Assembly: GCA_016704445.1 (NCBI GenBank)
Contig: JADJAE010000160.1
Coordinates: 1-64,000 of the forward strand
DNA length: 64,000 nucleotides
Source: Deltaproteobacteria bacterium
GTDB lineage: Bacteria; Myxococcota_A; Polyangia; Polyangiales; Ga0077539
Direction of reading: 5' to 3'
Shown: piece by piece, positions 46,987-56,677 of the stretch
Numbering within the stretch: the first letter of the stretch is position 1
Layout of the letters: each line of letters begins with the position of its first letter
Translations under genes and position numbers: made by a program
The notes under the pieces: generated by a model
What the model was told of the DNA's origin: nothing
What the model saw: the letters and a program-made list of their open reading frames with translations, nothing else
The model's database searches: none

Positions 46987-47918
46987 GACGGCGCGGACCC
47001 TACCGTTGTTCGCCGCGCGGACACCAGCGCTCGTTGGCGTCGACGGCCTGCGAAGAGGCCCAGCATGACGAACGCAGCCCACCCTGCGGCGCCCCTGTGC
47101 GAGCCCGGCGTCGTCGAGCAGCCCTGGAAATAGTTGCCCTCGGCGGGGTTCACGCACTCCTCGGCGGAGTTGGTGATCGAGCGCCCGAGGGGGTCGAGCG
47201 CCTGCACGCTGAAGCACACCGGGCCGCTCGCGTCGCTGGAGCTCAGCCGGAAGGTGCGCTGCGCCACGGCGTCGCTGGTGGAGCCGGAGCTCTGTAGCCT
47301 CGCGCGGTCGCGCTCCCTGGGGCCGGAGACCCCGGGGCCTCGGGTGCTGTAGATCACATACTCGACGTCGCTCTCGGGCCACGGGGTGCCGAGCGTGGCG
47401 TCGAAGACCACGCGGTTGAAGCGCACGGTGATGTCGTAGGCGTTGGGGTCGCAGGGGTCGCTCGACACCGCCCTCGCGCTCGCCCCTCGGATGCCCGCGA
47501 AGGGGGGAGGACCGGCCGACGGCCCGCGCCCGGTGCGGAAGCGCAGCGAGAGGGCGCCGGTGAGGGGGTCGGAGTAGTTCACCCGGTAGCTGGCGTAGGG
47601 GTCGAAGGGGCGAGCGCCCGCGCTGCTCCAGACGAGCTCGTCGCCCACGACGGAGACGGCGCCGGGAAGGCAGCCCGGCGTCCCCACGGGCTCGACGCAG
47701 AGGGTCGCCCCGGAAGGGACGCGCCCCACGAAGCGCAGCCTCACGGGGCTGTCGGTCGGAACGTCGAAGCCCTGATCGGCGGGGAAGGAGTCGCGCAGCG
47801 CGCCGAGGTCGATCGGGTCGCCCCCGTCGCCTGCGTCGCACTGGGCTCGGGCGAGCGGAGCGGCGAGCATCCCGGCGCCGGTGAGCAAGGCCGCCAGGGC
47901 TGCGTAGCGGGGGCGCAT
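46983..47918 (-). CDS. Exported protein with MYXO-CTERM-like sorting tail
   Basis: 311 residues from ATG 47918: signal (MRPRYAALAALLTGAGMLAA) and Ig-like beta domains with several Cys pairs. A C-terminal tail ends NYFQGCSTTPGSHRG, hydrophobic AAGWAAFVMLGLFAG, then Arg-rich RRRQRALV. This is the GC-hydrophobic-Arg layout of MYXO-CTERM sorting signals, so it is probably surface-anchored after processing. It sits between tolB (1-base overlap) and udk (4-base overlap). Confidence 0.85.
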   Translation of the reverse strand: MRPRYAALAALLTGAGMLAAPLARAQCDAGDGGDPIDLGALRDSFPADQGFDVPTDSPVRLRFVGRVPSGATLCVEPVGTPGCLPGAVSVVGDELVWSSAGARPFDPYASYRVNYSDPLTGALSLRFRTGRGPSAGPPPFAGIRGASARAVSSDPCDPNAYDITVRFNRVVFDATLGTPWPESDVEYVIYSTRGPGVSGPRERDRARLQSSGSTSDAVAQRTFRLSSSDASGPVCFSVQALDPLGRSITNSAEECVNPAEGNYFQGCSTTPGSHRGAAGWAAFVMLGLFAGRRRQRALVSARRTTVGSAPS

Positions 47919-49204
47919 CACCTCGGCTCCCAGCGCAGTCCCTCCGCCACGCCTGGGAGGATCCGCTGCTGGTTGAGGCCGTCCTGGTTCATCAGGAAGA
48001 TGCCTCCGCGCGAGGAGCTGAAGGCGATGAGCCGCCCGTCGGGCGAGTAGGTCGGGTCGGTGTTGTTGCCCTGCCCCTCGGTGAGCCGACGCGCGGCGCC
48101 ACCCGCGAGGCTGACCGTATAGATGTCCGAGGCGCCCCCGGTGCGCCCGGCGTAGGCGATGGTCTGGCTGTCGGGCGCCCACGAAGGACCGGTGTTGTAG
48201 CTCCCCTGGAAGCTCACCCGCCGCTGGCCTCCTCCGCCCGCGTCCATCACGTACACCTGCGGGCCGCCGGAGCGGTCGCTCACGAAGGCGATCTTGGAGC
48301 CGTCCGGCGACCACACCGGGGTGATGTCCGCGCCCGGGTCGTTGGTGAGCCGACGCAGGTTGCTGCCGTCGGGCGAGGCCAGGTAGATCTCGCTGTTACC
48401 ATCCCTGGTAAGCACCACCGCCATGCGACCGCCGCCGAAGGCCGCGCCCATCACCAGGCCGTCGGCGCGGAGCACCGGCTCGCTGCGGCCCTGGCGGAAG
48501 AGCGCGAGGAAGCCGTCGGGGGTCTGCGAGGAGAAGTAGATCCCGCCGGGGCCCCAGGCGGGGGTGAAGTTGAGCCGACGCCCCGAGGAGACCTGCGCGA
48601 GGTTCTCGCCGTCGCAGTCGACGGAGAAGATCTGCTTGCGGCCGTTGCCGGTGCGCCGGGCGAAGGCGATGCGCGTCCCGAAGACCCCCGCGGTGCGGGT
48701 GTAGAGCTGGATCAGGTCGTTGGCGATGCGGTGCGCCAGGGAGCGCGGGTTGCCTGGCCCGTAGCTGCGCGTGAGCCGCGGCGCGGAGGGGCTCCCCGGC
48801 TCCCAGACCTTCAGCTCGATGCGCGTGGCGTCGCCGCTCCCGGTGACCTGCGCCTTCACGACGGCGGTCGCTCCGACGCCCACCCAGGAGGGGGCGTTGA
48901 TGTTGAGTCCCTCGGCGTCGAGGTCGGCGGTGAACGAGCGCGAGTCGAGCACCCGGAAGAGGGCGCTCAGCCGGAGGTCGTTGGAGACCACGGCGGAGAC
49001 CGCGTCGCCGCCGGAGCCACGGAAGGCCGGGATCGCGACTGGCAGAAGTCGCGCCTCGAGCGCCGAGAGGGTGATGGTGAGCTCACCCGTCCCGGGTTGG
49101 ACGGGACGATTGGGCGGGAGCGGCTGCGCGTCGGAGAGCAGCGGGGGGAGCACGGCGGTCGCAGTCGCCGCCGCGATAAGAATCCAAGGCATCTGCCGTC
49201 GCAT
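47918..49204 (-). CDS. tolB: Tol-Pal periplasmic beta-propeller protein TolB
   Basis: 428 residues. Signal (MRRQMPWILIAAATATAVLP) and TolB N-terminal domain (LPVAIPAFRGSGGDAVSAVV, VVSNDLRLSALFRVLD) precede a six-bladed propeller with repeated PVWSPDGSKIAFVSDRSGG, PTYSPDGRLIAFSSSRGG motifs. TolB links TolA and Pal in the envelope constriction system. No pal gene follows; a MYXO-CTERM-like gene overlaps it by one base instead. The gene is intact. Confidence 0.95.
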   Translation of the reverse strand: MRRQMPWILIAAATATAVLPPLLSDAQPLPPNRPVQPGTGELTITLSALEARLLPVAIPAFRGSGGDAVSAVVSNDLRLSALFRVLDSRSFTADLDAEGLNINAPSWVGVGATAVVKAQVTGSGDATRIELKVWEPGSPSAPRLTRSYGPGNPRSLAHRIANDLIQLYTRTAGVFGTRIAFARRTGNGRKQIFSVDCDGENLAQVSSGRRLNFTPAWGPGGIYFSSQTPDGFLALFRQGRSEPVLRADGLVMGAAFGGGRMAVVLTRDGNSEIYLASPDGSNLRRLTNDPGADITPVWSPDGSKIAFVSDRSGGPQVYVMDAGGGGQRRVSFQGSYNTGPSWAPDSQTIAYAGRTGGASDIYTVSLAGGAARRLTEGQGNNTDPTYSPDGRLIAFSSSRGGIFLMNQDGLNQQRILPGVAEGLRWEPR

Positions 49205-49259
49205 CGTCCGAGCAGTCTAGCGGACGCGGCCAGGTATGCGAAGCGTGACGAGCCAGAGC

Positions 49260-50189
49260 TCAGTGCACGATGCTGCCGAGAGGCACCTGCACCCGGAACA
49301 CCCGACCCGCGACGCTCGCGAGCTCTTCGGGCGTAAGGTCGGGGACGCGGGTGTGCGCCGTGGCCAGACGCTGCACCTGGCCGAGAATGTCGCCGTCGAG
49401 ACTCTCGTTGCCCGACGGGGTCACGAGCTCGGCCGACTCGATCGCGCCCGAGTCGTCGAGGCGGACACGAAACACCACCATGCGCGGCTCGTTGCCGGTC
49501 AGCGCGGTGGAGGCGCGCAGATTCTCCTGGAAGAGCTGTCGAACCTTGGTGCCCGCGCCGCGGGTCGCGACGTTGGGGTCGGTGGTGTCGCCGTGCGCGC
49601 TGCCGCTGGGATCGCCCGGCCCGGCGGCCGTGGGATCGGACTCGGCCTCCATCGCCGCCATGTGGGCGATGCGGTTGAGCTCGGCGAGGTCCTGGTTGCC
49701 GGAGCCGCGGCGGGTGCGGCCGGTGATGGCGGCCATGTAGTCCTGGGCGCCGGCGTCGCGGGCGAGCGCCACCCGCGTCGGGTCGGCGGTCGGGGTGACC
49801 GCCTGCGGCGCCTCGCGCTCGGCCCGGATGGGCACCTCGCGGTGGATCTGTCGCCGCGGGTCGAACACGCCGCCGCCCCGCTGCAGCAGGTGGGTCTCGA
49901 GCACCTGGTCTTCTCGAGGGGGACGCGCCCTGGCCGCCGGGCTGTGGTCCGGGCGGCCGATGCGCAGCGAGAGGACCACCACCAGGCCGTGCACCAGCAC
50001 CGCGGCGAAGAGGCCCATCGCGACCCCGGGACCGTCTGTGGTCTGCCCCCGCTCTCGCTGACGCAGCGGCGACGGCGGCGGCGGCGACGAGTTCACGCCC
50101 ACCGCGAAGGGAATCGACGGATGCGAGATGCCAGGCACGCTCTGGTCGCGCATCGGAGGCGGTCGGTGGGTCGGCGGAGGCGTGGTCAC
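49260..50189 (-). CDS. TolA/TonB-like energy transducer
   Basis: 309 residues: a cytoplasmic Pro-rich start, one membrane segment (GVAMGLFAAVLVHGLVVVLS), a periplasmic linker and a TonB/TolA C-terminal domain (VFRVRLDDSGAIESAELVTP, GRVFRVQVPLGSIVH). Position next to tolB, with tolR/tolQ on the far side of the sigma factor, points to the TolA role. A TonB role for the receptor at 9573 is possible but less likely. Start choice is uncertain (later ATGs exist). Confidence 0.85.
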   Translation of the reverse strand: MTTPPPTHRPPPMRDQSVPGISHPSIPFAVGVNSSPPPPSPLRQRERGQTTDGPGVAMGLFAAVLVHGLVVVLSLRIGRPDHSPAARARPPREDQVLETHLLQRGGGVFDPRRQIHREVPIRAEREAPQAVTPTADPTRVALARDAGAQDYMAAITGRTRRGSGNQDLAELNRIAHMAAMEAESDPTAAGPGDPSGSAHGDTTDPNVATRGAGTKVRQLFQENLRASTALTGNEPRMVVFRVRLDDSGAIESAELVTPSGNESLDGDILGQVQRLATAHTRVPDLTPEELASVAGRVFRVQVPLGSIVH

Positions 50190-50400
50190 GGTTCGCTACT
50201 CCCGGTGCATCGTCTACCAGAACCCCGGAGGGCGCGCCGAGCTTTGAGGCGCTCCACGGCGCTCTCCCCCATCCCCGCTGTCAAAGGTGCAACGAAACGT
50301 TGCTGTCCCCCGTGACCGTTCCTTCCCCGGGGTCACGAAACGTGAACCCTCTACAAACCCGAATTCGGGGCTTTCCGAGGAAATTGAGCATGGCATCAAG

Positions 50401-50437
50401 GTTGCTCAAAGGTTGAGCAACTCAGCGGATAGCTGAG
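50401..50437 (+). promoter_or_regulatory. Two tandem hairpins in the leader of the sigma factor gene
   Basis: GTTGCTCAA-AGG-TTGAGCAAC (9-bp stem) is followed at once by CTCAGC-GGATA-GCTGAG (6-bp stem), only 2 bases upstream of the GGAGG ribosome-binding site. They could control translation or bind a regulator as DNA operators. An additional palindrome CCCGAATTCGGG is at 50358-50369. Confidence 0.55.
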
Positions 50438-50453
50438 ACGGAGGTTGGACAAC

Positions 50454-51047
50454 ATGATGCAGCATCAGGGTGAGCAGGCGGAGCGGATGGTGGGGCTGGT
50501 GGCGGTGAGCTCGGAGAGCCGAAAGGCCGTCGAGGCGGCGTTTCGGTCGTACGAGTCGCGGCTCTTCCACGCGGCGCTCCGGGTGACGCGCAACGAGGAC
50601 GACGCCTGGGACGCGGTGCAGGAGGGGATGGTGAGCGCCCTCCGCCACGCCGACCGCTTCCGCGGGGACGCCGCCGTCGCGAGCTGGATGTACAGCATCG
50701 TGGTGAACGCCGCGCTCTACCAGCGCCGTCGCACGGCGGCTCGCAAGCGGGGCGTGGACAAGTACACCGAGCGGGTGTGGCCGGACGCCGAGCAGTCCGT
50801 CGACACCTGCACCCAGCACCGCGACCCGGAGACCTACGTGATGGCGCGCGTCGACCTCGCCCGCGCCGCCGAGCAGATCGCTCTCCTCCCCGAGGAGAAG
50901 CGCACGCTGGTGGAGCAGGCAATCGGCGGGGACTCCTGCGCGGAGATCGCCGAGGCCGCAGGGCAGCCGGTGGCGGCGGTGAAGAGCAGGCTCTGGCGCA
51001 CTCGCCGGGCCCTGCGCGAGCAGATGGGCCTCGACGCCGCGGCATAA
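50454..51047 (+). CDS. Sigma-70 family RNA polymerase sigma factor (ECF type)
   Basis: 197 residues from ATG 50454, 9 bases after GGAGG at 50440. Region 2 covers about 30-95 (FHAALRVTRNEDDAWDAVQE, FRGDAAVASWMYSIVVNAAL) and region 4 about 130-195 with a helix-turn-helix (SCAEIAEAAGQPVAAVKSRL). The first residues are rich in Met and Gln. No anti-sigma factor gene is adjacent. It diverges from the TolA/TonB gene and converges on tolR, splitting the tol locus. Confidence 0.92.
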   Translation: MMQHQGEQAERMVGLVAVSSESRKAVEAAFRSYESRLFHAALRVTRNEDDAWDAVQEGMVSALRHADRFRGDAAVASWMYSIVVNAALYQRRRTAARKRGVDKYTERVWPDAEQSVDTCTQHRDPETYVMARVDLARAAEQIALLPEEKRTLVEQAIGGDSCAEIAEAAGQPVAAVKSRLWRTRRALREQMGLDAAA

Positions 51048-51050
51048 GCG

Positions 51051-51488
<438 letters not shown>

Positions 51489-51495
51489 CGCGGCC

Positions 51496-52159
51496 CTACT
51501 TCAGGATGTGCCGGCGCACGATGTTGAGGAAGTCGTTGCCGAAGATGTCCATCTCCGTGGAGATCACTCGCAGTCGGCGGACGAAGTAGTTGTACGCGAT
51601 GACCGCGGGGATCGCGGCGACCAGTCCCACGGCGGTGGTGAAGAGCGCCTCGGCGATGCCGGGGCCCGACGCGGTCGATGGTGGCCGTGTCGCGGGATGC
51701 CGAGAGCTGCATGAAGGCGTGCATGATGCCGTAGACGGTGCCGAAGAGGCCGATGAAGGGCGCCGTGCTGCCGGTGGTGGCGAGGAAGGGCACCATGCTC
51801 TCGAGCACGGTGGTCTGCCGCGAGAAGGCTCGGCGCAGGGCGCGCTCGACGTTCTCGATGCCCGGCGCGTCGTCGCCCTCGTGGGCGGCCTTCACCCGCA
51901 GCAGCTCGTCGTAGCCCGCGCGGAACATCTGCGCGATGGGGCTGCGCGGCCGCTGCGAAGCAGCCTCGGCGGCGACGTTGAGCTGCCGGGTCTGCTCGAA
52001 GATCTGGAGGAAGGCCTCGTTCTCCGCGAAGGCCCGGCGGAGATACAGCCACTTGTATCCAATGATGTACCAGCAGGCGATGGAGAAGATGAGGAGCAGG
52101 AGCACCACCATCTTCACCGGCAGCGTGGCCTGGGCGACGAGCTCATAGGAGCTCGGCAT
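51496..52159 (-). pseudogene. tolQ: Tol-Pal / ExbB-type motor protein TolQ, one-base frameshift
   Basis: About 220 residues from ATG 52159. Membrane helix 1 (VKMVVLLLLIFSIACWYIIG), then AIENVERALRRAF-type cytoplasmic loop, FLATTGSTAPFIGLFGTVYG (helix 2 start) and, after a shift near 51668, GIAEALFTTAVGLVAAIPAV and the ending RRHILK. One extra C in CCCC makes VGP continue as RHRRGA. As TolQ is needed for envelope integrity, sequencing error is more likely than a pseudogene. Confidence 0.88.
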
Positions 52160-52349
52160 ATGCGACGCCCCTCCGCCCGGTGACTGTTGGTGGAAGGTCA
52201 CAAGGAAACCGTAGATCACGTGGTGCATCGCGCGCCGAGGGGCGTATCTCCCTACCGTCTCCCGTGTCAATCGCCGCGCGCGGCGGGGCCAGCGACGCGC
52301 GGGGTGACAGCGCCGACCGCGGGCTGCACAGTCCCCCACCAGAGAACCC

Positions 52350-53066
52350 ATGAACGAACCGACGGTACAGATCGCCGTGCCCGCCTTCTCCCGCTCGATG
52401 AAGGCGCTCTCCGCGCTGCTCGTCGGCATCTGGCTCGTCGAGGCCCTCGTCGGGCGCTCTGGGGGCGTCGGCAGCGCGCCCGACCCGCTGGGTCCCTTCG
52501 CGGCGCTGGTGCTGATCCCGTCGAGGGTGGCGCACGGCGAGGTCTGGCGGCTCATCACCCACCCCTTCGTGCACGACCCCTCGGGCATCCAGTCCGTCGT
52601 CTGGACGGTGATCGCCCTCTGGTTCTTCGGCGGCACGATGGAGTCGCGCTGGGGCCTCCGCCGAACGCTCTCCGCGATGGCCGTCGCGTCGGTCGTCTCG
52701 GGCCTGGTGCTGGTCGCCGTGGGCGCGCTCTACACCCCCTTCTGGGCACAGCGCGCCTACTCTCCGGCCGCCGCGACCGCGCTGCTCACGGCCGCGTGGG
52801 GCATGACCGAGGGCGACCGACCGACCTCCTTCTTCGGCATCGTCTCGCTCACCGGAAGAAAGTTCACCGCGCTCTTCGCGGTGCTGCTGGCGCTGGGCTT
52901 CCTGGTGTCGCGCAGCCCCGAGTCGGTGCTCGCCCTGGCGGGCTTCCTCGTGGGCGCGCTGCTCGGAAACGTCCGCCCCCGACGCGCACCGAAGCAGAGC
53001 CGGGAGAGCGGACCGAAGCTCAGGGTCATCAAGGGCGGCGTCGACCCGCGCGACCTGCCCAACTGA
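52350..53066 (+). CDS. Rhomboid-family membrane protein, probably inactive
   Basis: 238 residues with about six membrane segments. It has the rhomboid entry motif GEVWRLITHPFVHDP and IALWFFGGTMESRWG, but the usual catalytic GxSG is replaced by RAYSPAAATALLTAAWG and no catalytic His is evident in the last helix. It may be an iRhom- or derlin-like pseudoprotease that binds membrane proteins. The C-terminus is soluble and basic (RRAPKQSRESGPKLRVIKGG). Confidence 0.72.
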   Translation: MNEPTVQIAVPAFSRSMKALSALLVGIWLVEALVGRSGGVGSAPDPLGPFAALVLIPSRVAHGEVWRLITHPFVHDPSGIQSVVWTVIALWFFGGTMESRWGLRRTLSAMAVASVVSGLVLVAVGALYTPFWAQRAYSPAAATALLTAAWGMTEGDRPTSFFGIVSLTGRKFTALFAVLLALGFLVSRSPESVLALAGFLVGALLGNVRPRRAPKQSRESGPKLRVIKGGVDPRDLPN

Positions 53067-55346
53067 TCAATCGTCGAGCGCTGCGCCCCGCGGGCGGTCG
53101 TCGTCGCCACGCCCCACCTGGAACACCGAGGCCCTCACCAGCGGCGGCAGGTCGTCCCGCTGGACGCGAGAACCGCGCGCAGCCGCCACCGAGTGCGCGA
53201 GCGCGGCCTCGAGCTCAGGAAACTCGCCGGGCCATGGGTACGCGCGCAGCGCCGCGAGGGCCTCCGGGGTGATGCCGAGCGGGCTGCGGTCGGCGCAGCG
53301 ACACGCCCGATCGATCGCGGCGTAGACCAGCGACTCGAGGTCCTCCGTGCGCTCGCGCAGGGTCGGAACCCGCGCCACGCGCCCCGCGAGCCGACGCGCC
53401 AGCGAGGTCGGAAGGTCACACTCGGCGGGATCGCGCGGCAGCCCGAGGATCAACCGCACATCCACCCCGTAGGCCGTCTCGTCGCCGAGCCGCCGAGCCG
53501 AGGCCCGCTCCAGGGCGCTCGCGAGCGCGGTGAGCCCCTCGTGACCGAGGGCCACCGCGTGCTCGATGAGCAGCGTGGCGCCCTCCGCGCGCTCGAGCCA
53601 GCCCGGCTTCGTGCCCTCTCCGCGGGCGTCGCCCAGCAGCGTCGGCAGCACCGCGCGAGGATCGACCGACGCGTCGAGCACCATCAGGCCCCGCTCCGAG
53701 CGAGGGCCCACCGAGTGAAGTCGTCCCGCGGACGGACGCAGCGACACGCCCGGCGCGGCCACGAGAGCGATCGGTCCGTCGGTGGGAGCGAGCGCATCGA
53801 GCGAGGCCTGGAGGGCGCGGGTCACTGGGGCGTAGGCGATCCACCGGGTCGAGCGGGGGCCGAGCGCCACCACCGAGGTCGACTCGACCACGAGCGCGCC
53901 CACCCTCGCGAGCTCGGTCTCCGCCGTGATCGCCCGCTCGACCTGCGTCGCCTCGCGCCGCAGCGCCTCGGCCGCCCGGTGGCTCGACCGCTCCGCCGCG
54001 AGGATGCGCAGCAGGGCTCCCTCGACGCTGCGCCGCACCTCCTCGAGTCGGCACTCCTCCTCGAAGCTCGGCGGCGCCCATCGGTCGCCGCGCGGGATGA
54101 CCACCGCCCCGAGGAGCTGATCGGAGTCGCAGAGCGGCAGCGCCGCGAAGGCCTCGTAGCCGTCGAGCGCGTCGACCACCGGGCGCAGCTCGGGGCGGCG
54201 CACGAGGTGGGGGCGCAGCGTGTCGACGAAGACCACCGACGGGCGGGTGCGCAGCCAGGTGACCAGCACCTTCTCGGACTCGACGGAGAGCGGGCGCACG
54301 GAGGGCGTCCCGGCCACGTCGACCTGCAGCAGGCGCGAGCCCTCGAGCACCCAGAAGGCCGCCGGAGCGCGGAGGTTGCGCGCGGCCTCGCGCAGCGGGT
54401 CGAGCACCGCCGCCGCGAGCTCGTCGAGGGCCTCGGCCCGGGCGAGGCCGCGCTCGATGCGGGCGATCGCGTCGAGCAGCCGACCGTCCGCGGGGCGAAA
54501 CCACCGGTCGATGATCGGGAGCACGAAGGCCGCCGCGCCCAGGCCGATGGCCATCGAGGTCATCGGGGCGTCGGGGGCGAACACCAGCGCCACGGCGCCC
54601 GCGAGGAAGCCCAGCGAGGCCGCGAGGGTGCGGCGGGCGAAGGGGCCGGCGTGCGCGGCGGAGGCGCTGGAGTGCCCGACCACCAGGCCCAGAACCAGGG
54701 CCGCGACGCCCAGCGCCCAGGCGAAGAGGGCGCCGTCGCCGCTGCCCGAGAGGCTGCGAGCCAGCGAGGCGAGGCTGAGGGCGGAGACGCCGAGGGTGGG
54801 GTAGATCCAGCGGGCGCGCTCGACGGGTGCGGTGGGGCGGCGGGTTGCGGCGAGGTGCAGCAGCGCGGCGATGGCGACGGAGACCGGAGCCAGGGCGCGT
54901 GAACCAGGGAACCAGTGCTCCGCGCCGGGCCAGTGGCCGAGCGTGCCGAGGACGGCGACGAGGACCCCGGGCAGCGCCGCGCGGCGGAGCGACTCGGTGC
55001 GCATCGGCTGCGCGTAGGCGAGCACCGTGGAGAGCCCGATGAGCTCGCCCGTGGCGACGGCGTGGGCGATGCGCAGCACGCGGGAGCCGGGCTGGAAGCC
55101 AGTGACCACGCTGGCCACCGCGAGGGCGCCGAGGGCCGCCGCGACGGAGATGGCCTCGGCCTGGGCGCCGTGCCCGGTGCGCGCCAGGCGCTTCGGGGCG
55201 AGCGCGATGAGCACCGCGAGGATCGACACCGAGAGCCCGCGGGGGTCCACCGGGCGGCCCGCGCCGCTCCACGCCGCGACCGCGACGAAGAGGGCGCCCA
55301 GCGCGGCGAGCTCGGGCCATGGAACGGTGGTGCGGGTGGGAGACAT
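53067..55346 (-). CDS. Membrane protein with GAF and degenerate NtrC-type AAA domain
   Basis: 759 residues. About eight membrane segments fill the first 280 residues, then a GAF-like domain (about 300-450: EALDELAAAVLDPLREAARN, YEAFAALPLCDSDQLLGAVV). The C-terminal part resembles sigma-54 activators (IEHAVALGHEGLTALASALE, VARVPTLRERTEDLESLVYA, YPWPGEFPELEAALAHSVAA). Walker A, the GAFTGA loop and the Walker B acidic pair are not visible and there is no helix-turn-helix, so ATPase and promoter activation look lost. A sensory or scaffold role is inferred. Confidence 0.75.
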   Translation of the reverse strand: MSPTRTTVPWPELAALGALFVAVAAWSGAGRPVDPRGLSVSILAVLIALAPKRLARTGHGAQAEAISVAAALGALAVASVVTGFQPGSRVLRIAHAVATGELIGLSTVLAYAQPMRTESLRRAALPGVLVAVLGTLGHWPGAEHWFPGSRALAPVSVAIAALLHLAATRRPTAPVERARWIYPTLGVSALSLASLARSLSGSGDGALFAWALGVAALVLGLVVGHSSASAAHAGPFARRTLAASLGFLAGAVALVFAPDAPMTSMAIGLGAAAFVLPIIDRWFRPADGRLLDAIARIERGLARAEALDELAAAVLDPLREAARNLRAPAAFWVLEGSRLLQVDVAGTPSVRPLSVESEKVLVTWLRTRPSVVFVDTLRPHLVRRPELRPVVDALDGYEAFAALPLCDSDQLLGAVVIPRGDRWAPPSFEEECRLEEVRRSVEGALLRILAAERSSHRAAEALRREATQVERAITAETELARVGALVVESTSVVALGPRSTRWIAYAPVTRALQASLDALAPTDGPIALVAAPGVSLRPSAGRLHSVGPRSERGLMVLDASVDPRAVLPTLLGDARGEGTKPGWLERAEGATLLIEHAVALGHEGLTALASALERASARRLGDETAYGVDVRLILGLPRDPAECDLPTSLARRLAGRVARVPTLRERTEDLESLVYAAIDRACRCADRSPLGITPEALAALRAYPWPGEFPELEAALAHSVAAARGSRVQRDDLPPLVRASVFQVGRGDDDRPRGAALDD

Positions 55347-55445
55347 CAGCGCGTCGGAGTGGGAGACCCTACGGTCTCAGGCACGCTGCCTCAAGAACGG
55401 TACGCCGATGGATGGTTTCGGGGCGGATGATGGTGCAGGGCGGAT

Positions 55446-56674
55446 CTAAGGGGCCGCCGGGGCGACCTGGTCCTGCTTGCGGATCTCGCAGGCAGCGCCG
55501 AGCTCGTCGAGGCAGTCGAGGGCGAGGGCCATCTCTGCGCGGGTGTGGCCGCGGGTGATGTTGACCCGCAGCCGCTCCTCGCCGGGCTTCACCCCGGGGT
55601 AGGTGATCGGGACCATGTAGATCCCGCGGTCGAAGAGCATCTGGTGGAGGATCATCGCCTTGCGCTCGTCGCGCACCATCACGGGCATGATGTGCGTGTC
55701 GCTCAGGCCGAGGTCGAAGCCGCGGGAGACCAGCTCTCCGCGCATGTAGCGGGCGTTCTCCTGGAGCTCCTGCACCAGCGCCACGCCGTCGTCCTCCAGC
55801 ATGGTGAGGATCGTCGCCGCCGCCGCGACGATGGGCACCGGCAGCGTCGCGCTGAACACGAAGCTCCGCGCGTTGTGCTGGATGAGCTCGATCACGTCGG
55901 TGCTGGCGAGGATGATCCCGCCGATGCCGCCGAAGACCTTGGAGAAGGTCGACACCACGATGGGGGCGCGGCCCTCGAGCTCGAGGTGCTCCAGGATGCC
56001 GCGGCCGTGCACGCCGAGGGTGCCCGAGCCGTGGGCGTCGTCGACGACCAGCACGGCGTTGTAGCGCTCGCACACCTCCACGATCGCCTTGAGGTGGCCC
56101 ATGTCGCCGTCGAGCGAGTAGATGCCCTCGACCAGCACCATCGCGTTGGGGCGCTCGCGGGTCTTCAGCACCCGCTCGAGCGACCTCGCGCTGTTGTGGT
56201 TGAAGAACCTCACCTCCGGCGCGCGCCCCGGGCTCCCCGCCGCGAGGAAGGTGCCGTCGAGGATGCAGGCGTGCGCGAGGTTGTCGAGGATGAGCGTGGT
56301 GTCGCGGTCGGCCAGCGCCATGATCGTGCCACCATCGCCTGGTAGCCCGTGGTGGTGACCAGGGCCTTCTCGAAGCCGAAGTACTTCGCGAGGCGCTGCT
56401 CCAGCTCGACGTGCGCCGTGGTGGTCGCCTGCACCCGCGAGCTCGACAGCCCGCACGCGAAGGTGTCGATCGCGCGCTTGGCGGCCTCCTTCACCTCCGG
56501 GTGCGTGGTCAGCCCGAGGTAGTCGTTGGAGCTGAAGTTCACGAAGGCGTGGCCGCCCACGCTCGTGCGGATGCCCCCGGTCTCGAAGGGGCGGAAGAAG
56601 GGATACACCCCGGCCTCGCGCGCCTCGCGCACCCTTGCCAGGCCCTCGTGGGCCTTGTCGTCAATCCAGCTCAT
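55446..56674 (-). pseudogene. Alpha-oxoamine synthase (PLP enzyme, AONS/SPT/KBL family), one-base frameshift
   Basis: About 410 residues. N-terminus MSWIDDKAHEGLARVREARE, then NFSSNDYLGLTTHPEV and ATTTAHVELEQRLAKYFGFE. The frame shifts near 56336 (one base missing after TTGYQAM) and continues GTIMALADRDTTLILDNL. PLP features are present: DDAHGSGTLG and the Schiff-base Lys in STFSKVFGGIGG. It decarboxylatively condenses an acyl thioester with an amino acid to an amino-ketone. It starts 3 bases after the dead ketosynthase stop, making one operon KS, KS-like, AOS. This points to an acyl-ACP substrate. Confidence 0.88.
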
Positions 56675-56677
56675 CCA

